Below, piece after piece: positions 48,526-62,828 of a DNA stretch of 64,000 bases. Position numbers and translations under genes: made by a program. The notes beneath the pieces were generated by a model. The model ran no database searches. It had not been told where the DNA came from and saw nothing but the letters and a program-made list of their open reading frames with translations. The DNA comes from Styela clava (Eukaryota > Chordata > Ascidiacea > Stolidobranchia > Styelidae): contig NC_135251.1 in assembly GCF_964204865.1 (NCBI RefSeq), forward strand, positions 15,376,001-15,440,000. Direction: 5' to 3'. How positions within the stretch are numbered: the first letter of the stretch is position 1; each line of letters begins with the position of its first letter.

Positions 48526-51500
48526 CCTAAAAACCACAAATCCATGAACCCTTCTATTTCTATAATAAATCATATACTCAGAAACAAAGCCACATTTGAC
48601 ATGTAAACCACTTTCATGTGTGACGTTATATATTGAACAACATGTAAAACATATTTTAATATTTTTCACCCAACATAATTGTGATTTTCAAACTGATTAC
48701 GTTTCTTTCTGGGGACAATTTTCCCAATTTAAAAAATAAAACTCCGTCGAATGTTGGCATTTAATATTAAATGATCAACAACTTTAGAATGATGTTAAAA
48801 ATGAGTATCTAATCAGTTATTGAGTGATAATGAATAAATATTTATATGATTGAAATTGGGGAAAACATTTTCCAGAACATGTCTATATTCTTTGAATTAT
48901 TTAGATGAGTTTTGTGTCATATTTATAGTGTTAGTTGCAAAATAATAGTTCTTCTTCAATAACAATGATTTCTCGTCTATGGGGCTTTAAAATGAATCAC
49001 CGAATACCAAAAGTGAATATACCAAAACCTAATTTTTACGCGAACCTGCCTGAAACAAAGCACTAACCGATTCAAGCAGAAAAGTCCGAAAAATTAATAT
49101 TATTCGTGTATATACATATTTGGAATACTTTGTATATAAAACTCAACAAGTTAGCTAAAGCAAATTATTTTTGTTTATCATTGTAGGGTGTGGCGCTATT
49201 GCTTACTTCACATCTGCAGATGAAGTAGGTGTAAATTAAATTTCAAGAAATTTTGAAATTTCAGAACATATTCGATTGAATGTCGATACTAAAATCTCGC
49301 CCAACATGAGAAATGACTTTTTTCTATGATACAATTGTTTCACTTTGCTAATTCGCAATGTCAAATTAAATCGTTAGCCTCAGGATACATGACTACAAAA
49401 ATATTCTATGTTTAAAAACATGCTGTCATTTATAATGTATGAGATAAATCTTGCGATTTTGGGACTTCTCATGCTTAATTGATCGTAAATGCTAATATTT
49501 TAGTTTCATTTTATAATACTCGTCAGATACCTAATGAAATACGTGTATTTTTCCACTTTACTTTATTTTTTTCATTGATGTAATACAGGTAAAAATTCCG
49601 TGAAAATATTATCATCCACTTTAGAATTACAATTACCAAAAATACTTATTTCTGTTATCCTGAAAAAAATAATTAGAACAATGTTCTAACATTTTTTTAT
49701 ATATGATATTCTTCTATTAACATTTTTAAAACAAAAGTCGTGAAGCGTTGGTTGGACTATAGATTTATTCTTTGAGCTAGCATCGGATTTACGAAAACAT
49801 GGTTCGTGAAAATACAATATATCCAGATAAAAATGCCAGGAAAATGATGATAATCTAGTGATTTTTAAATATTCAACTATATATTGCAGTGCATTTTGCA
49901 AAAATCTGTTTAAAGGATATCAGAGTGTTGCTCGAATTTAATCCAACTGCGTTCGAGCAGTCTTTTTAAAGGCGCAAAGGTAATAAGTTTGTTAAGTTAA
50001 TAATCATCTCGGCAATACTTTGTTCCTAGCTTATTGATTAATGTTTCCGATTCAGGGAATATTTTAAAATCTAATGTCATGCACTCCAGACTACTCGTCT
50101 GTCAAGTACATACGTGATATTATAGTTTCCGTTACGCGACTGGTAATGATGTTAAAGAATTATAGATAGATCCAATGACGTGAAAAATTTAAAAACGATA
50201 TTATTCTCCATGTATCTTTAAAGTTAATTAAGCATGGATGAGCGGAAAATGACTCGAGTAAAAATGGTGCAGTGATTTCATTTGGATATTTAGGGGATCG
50301 ATTTTGAAGAACGATATAAATTTTAATATAAAAATATTATGCTTTCGACGTTGTTACGCAATAGATTTCGCAAACTATTAGATTGAATGTAAATAAAATT
50401 ATAATGTCAGTTTACACATCTATGGGTGGAAATTTGACATAGAATAAATAAGTTTATACGGCAATATTGAAGTAAAAATGCTTTAATATTTTAGTAAAAA
50501 GACAATTTTCACATGCAAAAAACTTCAATCACCGTAGAAAACTGATTGTATGTCAACATTACTTCATTTAATAAACCTATCAGTGCGAGCGCTTGGAGTC
50601 AATATTTCTAGTCAATAAACCAGTCAAACTAAGTAGAATACAAAATGGCGAATCCTGCATAATTCGGAACTGAACTGACCGTTAGTATCACAAAATGAAA
50701 GCTCACATATCACGCCTCGGGCTAATGAAAGACATGGAATCCCCCAAGTTTGAGAAAGTTTTCCGCGCTCGATTATGTCACCACGTCACGAAATCGTGAT
50801 AAACTAATTTAAGAATAAATTTTGAGCTATTTTCCTATCAATTCTCCATCGACGTGAAGGCCATGTCTGACCAAGCTAGATCGTCGCAACCATCATGTAC
50901 GAAAAAACGTGCTCCAAGTTTTAATCTAAATTCGGAGACCTTGAAAACGCAAAAAATAAGATATGACAACGGAAGTACTAGTTTCACTAGATGAAGTCAT
51001 TTGAATGAATCAAAATATGTTCTAGAAAAAGGATATAATAGATTTATAAATTAGTAAGTTGCGTAAGTTGTGACAAGGCTAAATATAAGGTAGCAAACTA
51101 CAATCTTAAAATACAAGCTTGACTTCGAATTTATTCAAACTGAAATTATGAAGTAGCTCCAGAAGTTTAAAAAAACAGTAAGTAGCGTTAGGTAGTTCTA
51201 CGGAGCCTAATCCAAACTCCTCTCGGAAGGATCGGTAACCTCCAACATGTGTAGGAATAGTATCATTTTGATATTTTGAAGAAATGTTTATTGCATTGTA
51301 AAATTGCATGTAGGTAATATATTGTATGTGAAATTGTTCCGTATGTACTGAAGACAGGGAATCTTTCGACGTTGCGGTCTCGACGGTGTTCATTTCGGTT
51401 ATATAAATTTTGAACAATCCCTTTGCCCTGGGAAAAATGGGTAAAGGTGTTGCCTGTCCAGTTTTGAATATTGCCATCAGTTTTACTATTATTTTATTTA

Positions 51501-53114
51501 TTTATTTCCAAGTATATATTTCATATGATATGAGTTTTATTAGAATTTATAGTAAAAACCTATGAAAAATACAAAAGTTTCGATTTGTATAAATCTTTCG
51601 TGAATGAATCTTAAATAAAATCAAAGAGTGTAAAATCTGATCCATTTCCGAACCAAGAACCTCTTACAATTTCGGTGGCAATATTTGGGACAATTCATTG
51701 GAGTGGAAGGTATTTTATGTACGTAGACTACTAGTCGCATAATAAATAATAGTAATTCAAATCAGCCAAGGCATGACTAACCAGAGCAATCCTGTTTCTA
51801 AATAATCTCATCGTTTTAGAGCCAAATTTTTTTGAACATCAGTTTTACAGATGGTAGCCTCGAGGCGCCAATGAACATGAATATCATTAACAGAAATCTA
51901 AAAAGCCAATGTTTATCGAAAAATTAGACTAACGGGTAAAAACAGAAAAAATTGACAAATGGTGGGGGCTGGCGAAAGGGGCAGCGATTATAACAACATT
52001 AATAATATTTTTCTATAAATATAAATATATTTAATATATATAAATATATCTATTTTTATTTAGTGAAAATTCCTATTTTGTGAATGAAGCTGTCATGCCA
52101 AAAACATGTATATATTGAAAATGTGGAAATTCATTTTGGTGATTACAGGGCGGCTAAACAATTGGCAAAACTTAACCGAACTTGTTTTTGATTTCCCCAA
52201 TAGTTACGTTTGAAATAGAAAACTAAATGTATGGAATCTGTTTTCAGACAAAGAAAGTATTCACGTTTAAAATAGGAATCTAAATTCTTGGAATCTGTCA
52301 TCAACCAAAGAAAGAACATCTCTGTATTAAACAAAAAGATTTTTTCACCTCAGGCGTTCATATTTCAAAGACTGCAAAAACAAATATGTATTAGCTGTGC
52401 GTTGGCCACAAAATCGTCTTTAGAATTTAGTATATATCGTGACTTATTTCCAGCTTCAGGGCAAATGACGCTAAACATCACATATTTGATCAATAAATCG
52501 CGCATTTGAAGAAATTTATTATTGAAAAAAAAAACAGCGTATATTAGCAGTGGCAACATGCACATGTTATGGAATAATATTTAGTGCGTGTTTTAATAAA
52601 TGTATCCAGATTAATTGAGGTTGCAATATGTTGAAAAAAGGATGGTTCAAAGGCCTATTAGTCTGTTTGTAGTATAGTAGATTACTTTTCGTTAGTTGAC
52701 GCTATTGTTCAGTTCATCGAATGCTTACTATCGCGCCACAATCACCCTGTGGAATTGACGTCAATAGACCGCATGCTGAGAGGTTCTAGCTGGATGCTTC
52801 TGATCGATGGGCTGGTTTAGCATTTGACTGAGAATGTTATTCTTGATTTTATGGCTACTGTACTTATGTTGAACACTGTGTTATACCCAGCCTGTTTCCC
52901 AACATGACCAATGTAATATTTCTAGATACTGAAATAGTTTGGTAGTCAAGTTACGATAATCATCAGGATATTTGAAGTTCAAGTTACTGCTTGACGGCCC
53001 TCGAGGACACAACGTCAAGTAAGTATCATCTACAATTTCTTAATTATGCATCAGTCTGTATTTGTTTTCCTGTCAGGTGTTGGATTACTTGCACTGGTGA
53101 TTCCTGTAGTTATT

Positions 53115-53993
53115 ACTCATCGATCTTAAGATCGGTAAGTATATTGATAGGTATTTATCTGTATGTATGTGTGTATGTCTGTCTGTCTGTTAGATGCACG
53201 CGATATCTCACGAAGGCGTGGTTGAATCTGCTCCAAATTTTGCATGTGCATTCATCATATCTCGGACCAGAAGCCTATTGATTTTGGATGAATTATGTCG
53301 TATAATTAGCGAGTTATTAATTAATTAGTGATGAAGAGATCTGGATTTTCACAAATCGAGAGATTTACGAGACGCGCTGAATGTGTGTGTGCGTATCAGA
53401 TGCGCAAGTTTTCACGCTAGTGAGTCAGAGCGAAGGATACACACCGCTAGATCGTATCTCGTGATTAATCTTTGAGCCTTGTCCATATCTCTTTTGTAAC
53501 TTTGACGTCGTCGCGATGCGCAAGTTTCCTTCGAGAAATTTTCCACACTATTGAGTCAGAGCGAAGGATACACGCCGCGAGATCGTATCTCGTTACTTAT
53601 AATTACTCCTTAAAGTTTAAGCAATGTCCATATCCCTAAATCAGGTTCGGGGTTGCAGAATTCCTCACCAAAATATCGCTAGGCTGTGTTTGAATAGCCG
53701 TCGCAACCTGGGTTAGCGCCGTTGTATTTAACACAAACTATAGGATTGGTAAATACAGAAATAGGCTATTGGCTGGAAACTAATCGAAACAATCCAGTTC
53801 GGATTTGCAGAATTCTTCATAAAAGTATTTCCTCGAGTAGTATTTCGACGACACTGGGAGTTGGCTATTGTTTCCTACATTTCTGATATTGGCTGAAAAC
53901 TAATCAAAACAATCCAGTTCGGGTTTGCAGAATTTTTCGAATCGAAACCACAGTTTCTGTTTTGGGGGATCCCCTAACTTTCGATCGATAAGT
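53115..53993 (+). mobile_element. ACTTATCGAT-end element, copy 3, long form
   Basis: Begins ACTCATCGAT, shares the TGTCTGTCTGTTAGATGCAC and CATCATATCTCGGACC region with copy 1, and ends GGGATCCCCTAACTTTCGATC plus GATAAGT. Unlike copy 1 it has about 600 extra bases. These contain two internal direct duplications: GAGTCAGAGCGAAGGATACA (near 53424 and 53555) and AACAATCCAGTTCGG (near 53788 and 53908). Confidence 0.65.
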
Positions 53994-55065
53994 CTTCGGT
54001 CTCTGACCGATATTCTCGTTTATTAGTTTTGTATGACGTAATAATGATATTGCTCCGAAATTGTTATATTTTGCGTATACTGTATATTTGCATTTACTTC
54101 TTTTTATGACAATTTCATAAAACTGCAATATCCCACGCACTGTACACAAATATTTCCACAACAAAATACTTCATTCGACAAAGAAATAAACATCTTGTGC
54201 GGGTAGTGCACGTCTTTTTAAGAGTACAAACTTGGTCGTCGGAAGAATCTGGTATTGACCTACCTGTATACCCTATGTGGGCAGAGTCGGCGCTCCACAA
54301 TAAAATTTTATAAAGGCTCTACGCCTACAAGGCCAATTTCTAGTATTCCAGATTTAGGCCTATCATTTATTGTAATAACCATACTGTTTATTATGAGGAA
54401 CTAAAAAAGGATAACATTTTTGAAAAAACCGTTTGATTTAAACTTGATTCCTTACCGTTTTTAACGTCATTTCCGGCACAAAAGTATTGTATATCAGTTA
54501 GGAACGTATTATTATCCAATTTCCTGGTACAACCGAGACTCACGCTTGACACATATTATGGTCTGTGAGCGCCCAGACCTATTGATCAGCCAAGAGCTTG
54601 TCGTCATTATTACACGAAAACGTCAGTCTCGTCTGCATACAAGGCTGTACTACATTTGTCAAGAAGAGGCCTCAATCTACTAGTTGAATTTGAAGTTGTT
54701 TTCAACCATCCAGTTTGACTTATCATGCAAGTTACTTTCTCTCATGGTCAGTGCTTAATTAGCAATTTATCTACGAGCAGTAGTAGCTTAAACATTTTTA
54801 TACTAAGAAAGTTAGAATCACGCGGGTTGAATTCAACCGTAAATTTGAGCTATATCATATTTATTTAATTATATACAATTTAACGCAGATGTGCATTCAT
54901 AACACATCAATGTTTCAGGACTCGAATATTAGAACTTTAGGACTAGAATTAGCGATGTGGGTGTCTTTGTTTATTCAACAATGAATTTTTTTTACAGGGA
55001 AATTATTAAATAATCTATAATTTTATTCTATTGGTCAAGTACTTTTTAATTATCTGAAGATAATA

Positions 55066-57545
55066 ATGGCGTATTACCCAACATCACAAAATCTGGCAAT
55101 CGTTCCCGAACCAGCTCAACATGTTGTGGTCGCATCACCTGTTCATCCGGCCGAAAAGAACAAGAATGCTTTCACCATTATTGGGGTATGTTGGTAAAGA
55201 CCTTTAAGTAATTAAACTTCAAACTTGAAGTGATTTTTAGATAATAATTAATTACAGATATCTACCAAAATAATTTTATAATGAGATTAATGATTAAAGT
55301 CTATAACTATTCATTACGGGATTGGAAGAATATGATTCAAACAACCAAGCATGTTTTAATTTAAGTTTTATTTTTATTTATATCAAATGCATTTCAATGT
55401 CTAATTATATATATTAACTTTTAGATATGTCAATTGTTAATCGGTATCATCTGTGCGATCATTGGAGGTGTGTTGGCCTCACATACATCTCCTACTTCCA
55501 CTTCCAATACTGGAATCGGAGCTGGAGTATTGGTGAGACCGTTATTTAATTTGCATTTCACTTTGATTTTAAGGCGAATTCGTGACCGAACTCGTATTGT
55601 TTCGTTGCTTCAAAACAAACGAGGACGACTTAACATCCAATAAAACACAAATTTCAAACCCACTTGCTCCTGAATCGCACATGCACTCTATGTTTTATAA
55701 ACAGGTTTTAATGTAAGTGACCCGTTGTAAATCATTGTTTATAAAGATAACAAATAAACCATCTTTAGCAAAATTATAAATATAATCACTGAAATATTAT
55801 TTAGTCTTTGATATAAATTTGGCAACATTTGTCGTGCAAAAAGTATGTCACCTCTCTTTATCTGTAACTCCCATATTCATATATCCTAATTTTGCATTTC
55901 AGTACGCCATTACAGGGGGGTTGGCTTTGGCAACTGGAGCTGGTCCCACAAGTTGTAACGTAAGTGTTCATTAGACTACTTTTCTAATATAACCTATATA
56001 GTTCCAGGTTGAAGCATAATTAAACTGATTGGAATTTTATTCAATTGAGGGTTTTACCTATTTATTTAATTGAATTGCATCTCATAACTTGTATAATAAT
56101 AGCGTATCAAAGTTAACCAGCTATATCTAAAAATATAAATGTAATGCCGAATAGTATGAACTTGCAGATTCACCATACGACAATATAGCATTCAGAGTAT
56201 AACCTCACCTTGAACAGTATTTTACGTTGATAAAACACTTTTTCCTGTTTAAGATTTGGAATTATCGGATATACATTTTGGCCAGTCTCTTATACAAGCT
56301 TAATCCGTCATTGTATTCGGCACCTTACTTCTATTTAACGATATACCAAATATATTCAATCTATTTTTTTTTGGTAATAGGTTGTTGGAGGAATGGTCAT
56401 GGCTATTCTTTCGTCTCTTTCGGCAGGAATTACTGCAGCCTTCGCAGCATTTGCCTTAGCTGAACTGGACAGCTTAGAATATTCCTACTACACGGAAGTA
56501 AGATTAAAACAAATTATACTGTAATTGTTATTTTAAGAAACTTTTTGCATATTCTTAGTTTAGATCAAATGGGCCGTGGGTCATGTTTATACATTCCACA
56601 TTTTAATGCATGTCACTTCAAAGTGATCTTTTTCTGCTTATGTGGATATTCAGATTGTTGTTGTTGTTACATTATAATGTTTGAGTTTGTTCAAAGAGAA
56701 GCTTCGTAACAATTATAGTGAATTTAATTCTTCAATTTAATGAAAATTCATTTTTGTTCGTACAATTATTAGAATATCTTCAAAACACTTTAATTAGAAT
56801 TGAGAACATGCGCTAACGCTATTTAGCCTTTTATAAGTTGTAATTGGCAGAATAATTACATGATATTTCATTTGTAAAATAGTAGTTGTCAGACAAACCC
56901 GTTTGTATATTTTAGCCGAGCAGTGTCATTGCGATCATTGGAACAATATGCGGATTGTGTTTCCTCGAATTCTTCCTTGCAATTGTACATTCTGCGTACT
57001 GCTGTAGTGGAAGTTGCTGTGCCAGAACCAACCAAGTAAATATAAATATTCAGACATTTGAGAAAGATCTTTCATAGATCAAATTGATAGCCAATTAAAA
57101 TTTAATTTATTATACACCGACTATTAAACTTTGGGAATCGTATCTTGCAAGCTACGCTTCTTTTACCAAAATGTATTATTTTTGTTATTATATTTTATTA
57201 TTTTAACAAAACTATTTTAAATTTAAATATATTCATTATTGTGTTCTATCTTTCAGCCTGGAATGGTATTGCAAATACCACAACCTCATGCTGCACCTCC
57301 TGCGTATGGTAAGTCTACAGTCATTACTATTGATCATTCGAGTTTACAATGAATTAGGGCATCCTAGCATCATGAATATATATGAACATGTGCAACAGAT
57401 AATTTTGTTAATTATTCAAAAAACATGAATTCAAATATACGTTAACAACACTAGATTGTGATTAATATATAACAAAATTGTTTTTGACTTAACAGGCCAA
57501 ACAAAGAACCCCTACAAGCCTTTCACAAACGAACCAGAAGCATAA
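55066..57545 (+). CDS. MS4A-like four-pass membrane protein, gene D
   Basis: Seven exons: 55066-55185, 55425-55532, 55903-55959, 56381-56497, 56916-57035, 57257-57308 and 57496-57545; 207 residues. Helix 1 is GIICAIIGGVLA, followed by GIGAGVL, then YAITGGLALATG and TSCN (exon 3), GGMVMAILSSLSAG (helix 3), and EFFLAIVHSAYCCSGSCC at helix 4. The tail is APPAYG then NPYKPF, matching the tail of gene C (VPYKQF). The N-terminus is the longest of the set (40 residues, proline-rich). A further intron probably splits the 3'UTR (GTAAGA just after the stop, TTTTCAG before 57722). PolyA signal at 57876. Confidence 0.87.
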
Positions 57546-57875
57546 AATGGTAAGATCATGAATGTACATATTATACTTTTTTTTTCTAACTTCACCATTG
57601 TCTTCAAGACCTATCCCCTTCTAGTCATTTACGTGTCATCCTCGCATTTTTCATCCTATCATATTGTTTAAATTACGTGTTACTTATACATTGATGCTCA
57701 CATATTTTTTTCAAATTTTCAGGTTATACCATCATAAGAGCGAGGTGAAGAAAAGCTGATTATTTTCCATGTACAATACGCTCGTAAATTAACAGCGGTG
57801 TAATTGTAAATTTGTGTATCTGCTGTAAAAAGTCTGCAAGTTGAAACAAATCACGAATATACTTTTACAGTTTAA

Positions 57876-57881
57876 AATAAA
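57876..57881 (+). terminator. PolyA signal of gene D
   Basis: AATAAA about 330 bases after the stop, beyond the likely 3'UTR intron. Confidence 0.5.
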
Positions 57882-60800
57882 ATTTCCATATTTTCATTTC
57901 GAAGATAAAATAGAATTCGTCAAATAAAGCAAATATGATTGCATTGCGCCTTTGTATCTTCTAAAGATCTCGAAAGTGGGTTACTGGGCGGACCATGTTC
58001 TATATTTGAAAAGCAAAACACCAACCATGATGCTGTGAGGTATAAATTTGTCGAAGAGATGTATATATTTGTCAAGTTTTCTGCAGAGCACATGAGTAAA
58101 ATCTGGGAATTTTGCTTTTTTGAGTTTATTACAGACCCACAGTTGTCCATCCATGCTTGATTCTAGTCAAGCTATATGAGGTATTTACAATAAACATAGA
58201 TTTCGCTGATGAACGTAACATCGAAGACTGCATCTTGACGATGAGAAACTTATCCCGGTCCCGAAGAAAAGTGAAATTGAAAAAATAAGTTCACCCGTAT
58301 CATTATGAACACCTTATATCAGATAAAAAGACGGTTTATTTTGACAAAAAATCGTATTACATTAGGTATAGAGGATACCATTAACCACGGCCAGAGGATA
58401 ACGTCCGAATGTAAATTGTAAACTAAAAAGCTCATGTCAAAATATGTAATATTCAAACTATTGGAACAAACTCAAATTATCTTTGCCTCAAAATATTTAA
58501 TTTGTTTTATGAAACTAAAAATCAGTATCTAGGATAATAGGTATTTAATGGCGGCACAGTGACAATCGAAGTCATCGTTACACTGAAAGACTAACAAAGT
58601 ATGTAAGATTCGCTCTTTTTGAAAGCAGCATAGGAACCACATCAATGTGGTATACTTGTTCAGTATAATCGGTGATACATAAATTTTCACCTCTTTGATG
58701 TCAATTCTAAATAAAATATTAAATAACATATACAGTATTAGCATATTTTTACTTTAGTTGGATATAATGTCAGTTTTGATGCAAATAATGTAGTTTTTAT
58801 GGACGAACAACAAGCAGATTCTATATGTGCGGTGTATGTAGAATGATAAAACTGATTTGTAAAACTATTTCATATTTTGGATACGCTATGGATGTCCCCC
58901 GAGCATTGACTTGCTTGCGATCTCACGGTAACAATGACTAATTCGTAAGAATTAAATATTGATATAATAATGAGTAAAATTAGCAGCGCTCTGATATGTT
59001 TACATATGTTAACTCCTTTGGTTTGGTAGTTTTGAAGGTATTTGTTCATTTTTGGTTATGTTTCCAAACAATTAGTATCTACGAAATGATTCAGTCGTCA
59101 TTTTGTTTTCGGAAATGTTCAAGTTTATTGGCATTGATGTAAAACTGCCAAAAGGGGCTATATAGGCTACCTGTCTGTAGTTTTTAATTGCTGCTTGAAC
59201 ATTTTTAAACAAAATGGCGATTTTAATGATAAAACAAGTTTGCACGGGTCAACTCGCGAAAATACTCTCAAAATAAATATATATCAAAAATCAAAAGTAT
59301 AAAAAAAAATTTTTGAGGCCACGGCTCGATGAAACATTCATTGCCAATCCCTTATACATACGACAGAAAAGTTGAACAGTTCCTCTCCTAACTTACAAAC
59401 AGTTAAATTCAATTACACTGAACCTTTATACTTTATTAAAATGTTGCATCGAATTGAAATCTAATGACAAATTTATTATCAAAAATAAACTATGATACGA
59501 AATGACTTTGATAAAATAACACACGTCGTTATGCACGGATGTCTGAAATAAACTCGACTATGCCTGTGGCAACCAATTAGCGGGAATTTCCCCTCTATGA
59601 GAAAGAATTCTTATACACGTGGCGTAAACATGTTCTTCTTTAAATGTGTCCGACGTGAATTCATTGATTTTATTGTAATTTTCAAACCAGTCTGAAATGG
59701 ATGGCATTTCTTGTCATTTTAATTGAGTCACTACTCATCCATCTTGTCAAACCGTAGTAGTATATATTTACGGTCAAACGAATGAAAATTTTGATTCACA
59801 GCAATCGGTGATCAACCTAATGAGTAGTAACCTTTAAAGAAAAAGAAAATTTGCCCATTCAAGTTAATCAGATGCTTTTAAATTTTTCACAGAGATTTAT
59901 TCACAACCTAGCAATACTATCACATGATAGCTTGTTTGTTACTGGATGAACACACAATATACGTCCTATTCTATTTGATATGTTATTAATAAAGGGAGCC
60001 CGAGGCAAAATGAAAAATAAAAAAAGAGATTTTCATCTCGAAAACGCCTTACGCAAAGCTTAGACTTGCAATGCTTGGAGGCGAGGCAGTAAACAAATGT
60101 TGGGAATATGCAAAGAGTTATGAAGAATATGTGTTTTTTTATTGGGAATGGATTTGTGAAGTTTGAAATACTTGTTTTGTTAATATTCAGTTCTCAGATT
60201 TGGTTTGATATATATTTTTTTTTGTATTAAGACAAGAACGAGAATGTTCAATATCGCGCTTCGGTGCCGGTATGACGAGGCTTCAGTCGTATAGCTGAGC
60301 GCCGACTTTGCTGGAAACATATGAAATATACGTTCCCATCGTACCCGTAAAAATGTATGTATTTAAAAGTCTTCTTGCGACTTGAATTATCTTTCATACT
60401 GAAAATTTGGAATATATTAGTTGCGGAGAAGAACGTTTTTTTCCAGGCAAGATTTAAAAAAACCACAACAACCACAAGGTTTCTAGCAAAACGATTCATT
60501 AGTCGACTCCGTGTCCAATAGTAGTGTTAATTTGAATCGTGAGTCTGAGAAATTAATTACATTTCTTCGTTTCTGCCAATTATTTCTATCTTGTTTCTAG
60601 AAATTGAGAGAGTATACTATTTTGCAAAATTGGGTTATTGATCTATTTGCAAATTTCGAAAATACAACTAAAGACTGACAAAAAGAAGCTAATGTTTACC
60701 ACCATGTCTAAAAACCTGTAAAAAAAAAAATTATACCTCAATGGTTTAGCGAAAAAAGCATTACGATTATGAAATAAAAAAAGAACGATGCATTCGAAAT

Positions 60801-60882
60801 CAAGAAGCAGCTGCAGTCCAAATTTAATACTCGAAAGGTCCGGTTTCGGACCGCGGTCCGCCAGTTTAGCCTTGCTCTATAG

Positions 60883-62328
60883 CAGTGATTTTCAACCTTT
60901 TTTGTACCGCGGAACACTTTTTATAGTCTAAAATTATGGCGGAACACCAAATGAGATTTTTGGTATTAAACTATATTATGCAATTAACTGACATCGATCA
61001 TTTCGACATAAAAATAAAATAACGGAATTGATAATATAACTTGTCCTCATTTAGCTGGAAAAGACGTGACACGTTCCGATTCAGAGCTAAAGTATGGTAC
61101 ACATAAATGTTTTTGAGAGTTTGCTTATGCATACTATAATAAGCTAGAAACAGGAATGGTATTTTAAGTGATATTTGGGGCTGTTACGATGAGTTTCAAA
61201 TATTTGATTCTGACTGGAATTGAAGTGACACAAACACGCAGCTTTTTTCAAACGTCTCTTTATTTCCCACGTTTTTCATCTTTCATAGTGGCCAATAGAG
61301 TGTTGGGTCCAATAACAATATTTTTACACACGACATGATTCCAGAACGTCGGAGGTCGGTTTGGAAATCAATAGAAAAATTGAAAATCGGCAACAAAGCG
61401 ATTTTTACTGGTTAATTTTGTCATAATCGATCATTTCTTGTCCCCTGTACGTTCTTATATTTCCGCTTTTTGTTCCTGTGCGCAATTATTAATTCTTGTG
61501 GGTCGGCGGAGATCAAAGTTTCATATTATTGGTATAACTATGCTATCACATCGGCGACAGATGTTAATGAAATTAAGGAATGATTTCAAAGCCCAAATTA
61601 ATTTTATTCAGATTTTTATCATTTGCATCGGCTTTAATCTAACTTATCGTCGTTTGCAAATTGAACGTCCCAGCAAATTAAACGTCCCAGACCCACAGTA
61701 CAAAGCTGTGATTGCGTGAATCTTAAATGGTTATTTAAAATTTGGAATAAGGGCATTTCTAAGTGACCGTTAGGCAAGTTGACGATAAAGAGCACGCCTT
61801 GCAGGAAAACGTATTGAAAACGTCTTCGTAACTCTTAATTTCCGATAATGCTTTTTATATTCCGGTCATGCGTGGAATGATTAATAACACCTTAATTCTA
61901 AATATCTTTTTGAATTGACGTTTCTTCTACATTAACGAAATAAATCCAAGCGATTGCTTTACCGGCGCGCGAGTTTCGTGACAAGCAGAGCGGTACAGGT
62001 CGCGTGGTATCGGATATACGAATAGTTTCCATTCGCTATTCGAATATTGTGTCCAGCCCTAGGTCGATCATGTTCAAAAATCTCGTTTAGCAAGGATAGG
62101 TAGTGAAAAATAGAAGCAAGATTGAAAGCGCTTTCTAGCAAAAATTGGAAATTTCTTGGAGGCCCCAATCCAGAAAGTTTTTAGAAGTACATCAACCCGC
62201 AGCCTAGTGTAATTTGTATAAGTTCATCGGCTGGTTGAATTTCAGTTATGACGTAATATTCTTTCAAAAAAGCAATTTTTCGCGGAACACCTGAAGCTCT
62301 TTCGCGGAACACCGGTTGAAAATCACTG
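60883..62328. mobile_element. hAT-like element, 1.4 kb
   Basis: Perfect 8-bp target duplication CTCTATAG (60875-60882 and 62329-62336) and a perfect 15-bp inverted terminus CAGTGATTTTCAACC. GCGGAACAC motifs lie just inside both ends. The longest internal frame (61438-61719) lacks recognisable transposase motifs, so it is probably non-autonomous. The preceding CCGCGGTCCGCC may be a fragment of another element. Confidence 0.88.
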
Positions 62329-62828
62329 CTCTATAGTATACGCTATGACTATTATGTAATACGTTCCTTGTCTGCACGTCTGAAAAGCGAATGGACAGAA
62401 CAATCTCATACCAACCAAATTCGTGTGATTCTGCTAGTTTAATTGTATTAATACTAAATACACTACTAGTTCAACTTCATATGTTGAAAGTTATTAGGAA
62501 CACAATATCATAAAATATGAATAAAATTTTGTCCAAGTTCGATACTTTTCGCTGGATAAAGAATATCAATAAATCTACAATACTATGGATAATCCACTAC
62601 TAACGTTGCGAGTTGTCGGGAGAAAAATTTCAAATTCTAGTTATCGCAATTGTTTTCATGCAGGTTTGCATTGCTACTGGAGGTATTTCAATATCAAAAT
62701 ATAGTTTGAAAACACTTTAATCAATAGCAATGTGTGTGAAGCTTCTAATAACTGTAAATTCAGTATTTTGCGATTGTTTTCAGTTTATTCTAACTTGTAA
62801 CTGTAGCACATGCTGTAAATTGTCGAAT

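Larger units (their letters stand above)
47520..55065. other. Long intergenic region C-D
   Basis: About 7.5 kb. The right part holds the longest ACTTATCGAT-end element (53115-53993). A two-unit repeat sits at 48475-48525. A minus-strand open frame of 123 codons (51106-51477) is the longest; I recognise no family in it. No MS4A-like exon was found here. Confidence 0.5.
57546..62828. other. Intergenic region D-E
   Basis: Gene D 3'UTR, then AT-rich DNA and the hAT-like element at 60883-62328. Overlapping short frames at 57920-58160 show no signature. Confidence 0.6.

Noticed and set aside
51106-51477. 123-codon minus-strand open frame as a gene
   Set aside because: No recognisable domain, no convincing partner exons, and frames of this length arise by chance in 7.5 kb of DNA. 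A faint resemblance to a fibrinogen-like stretch was too weak to use.
57920-58160. Opposed open frames downstream of gene D
   Set aside because: Both strands are open over the same stretch, neither has a family signature, and no splice partners were found.
61438-61719. Open frame inside the large hAT-like element as a transposase
   Set aside because: No conserved hAT dimerisation or catalytic motif is seen and the frame is only 93 codons.
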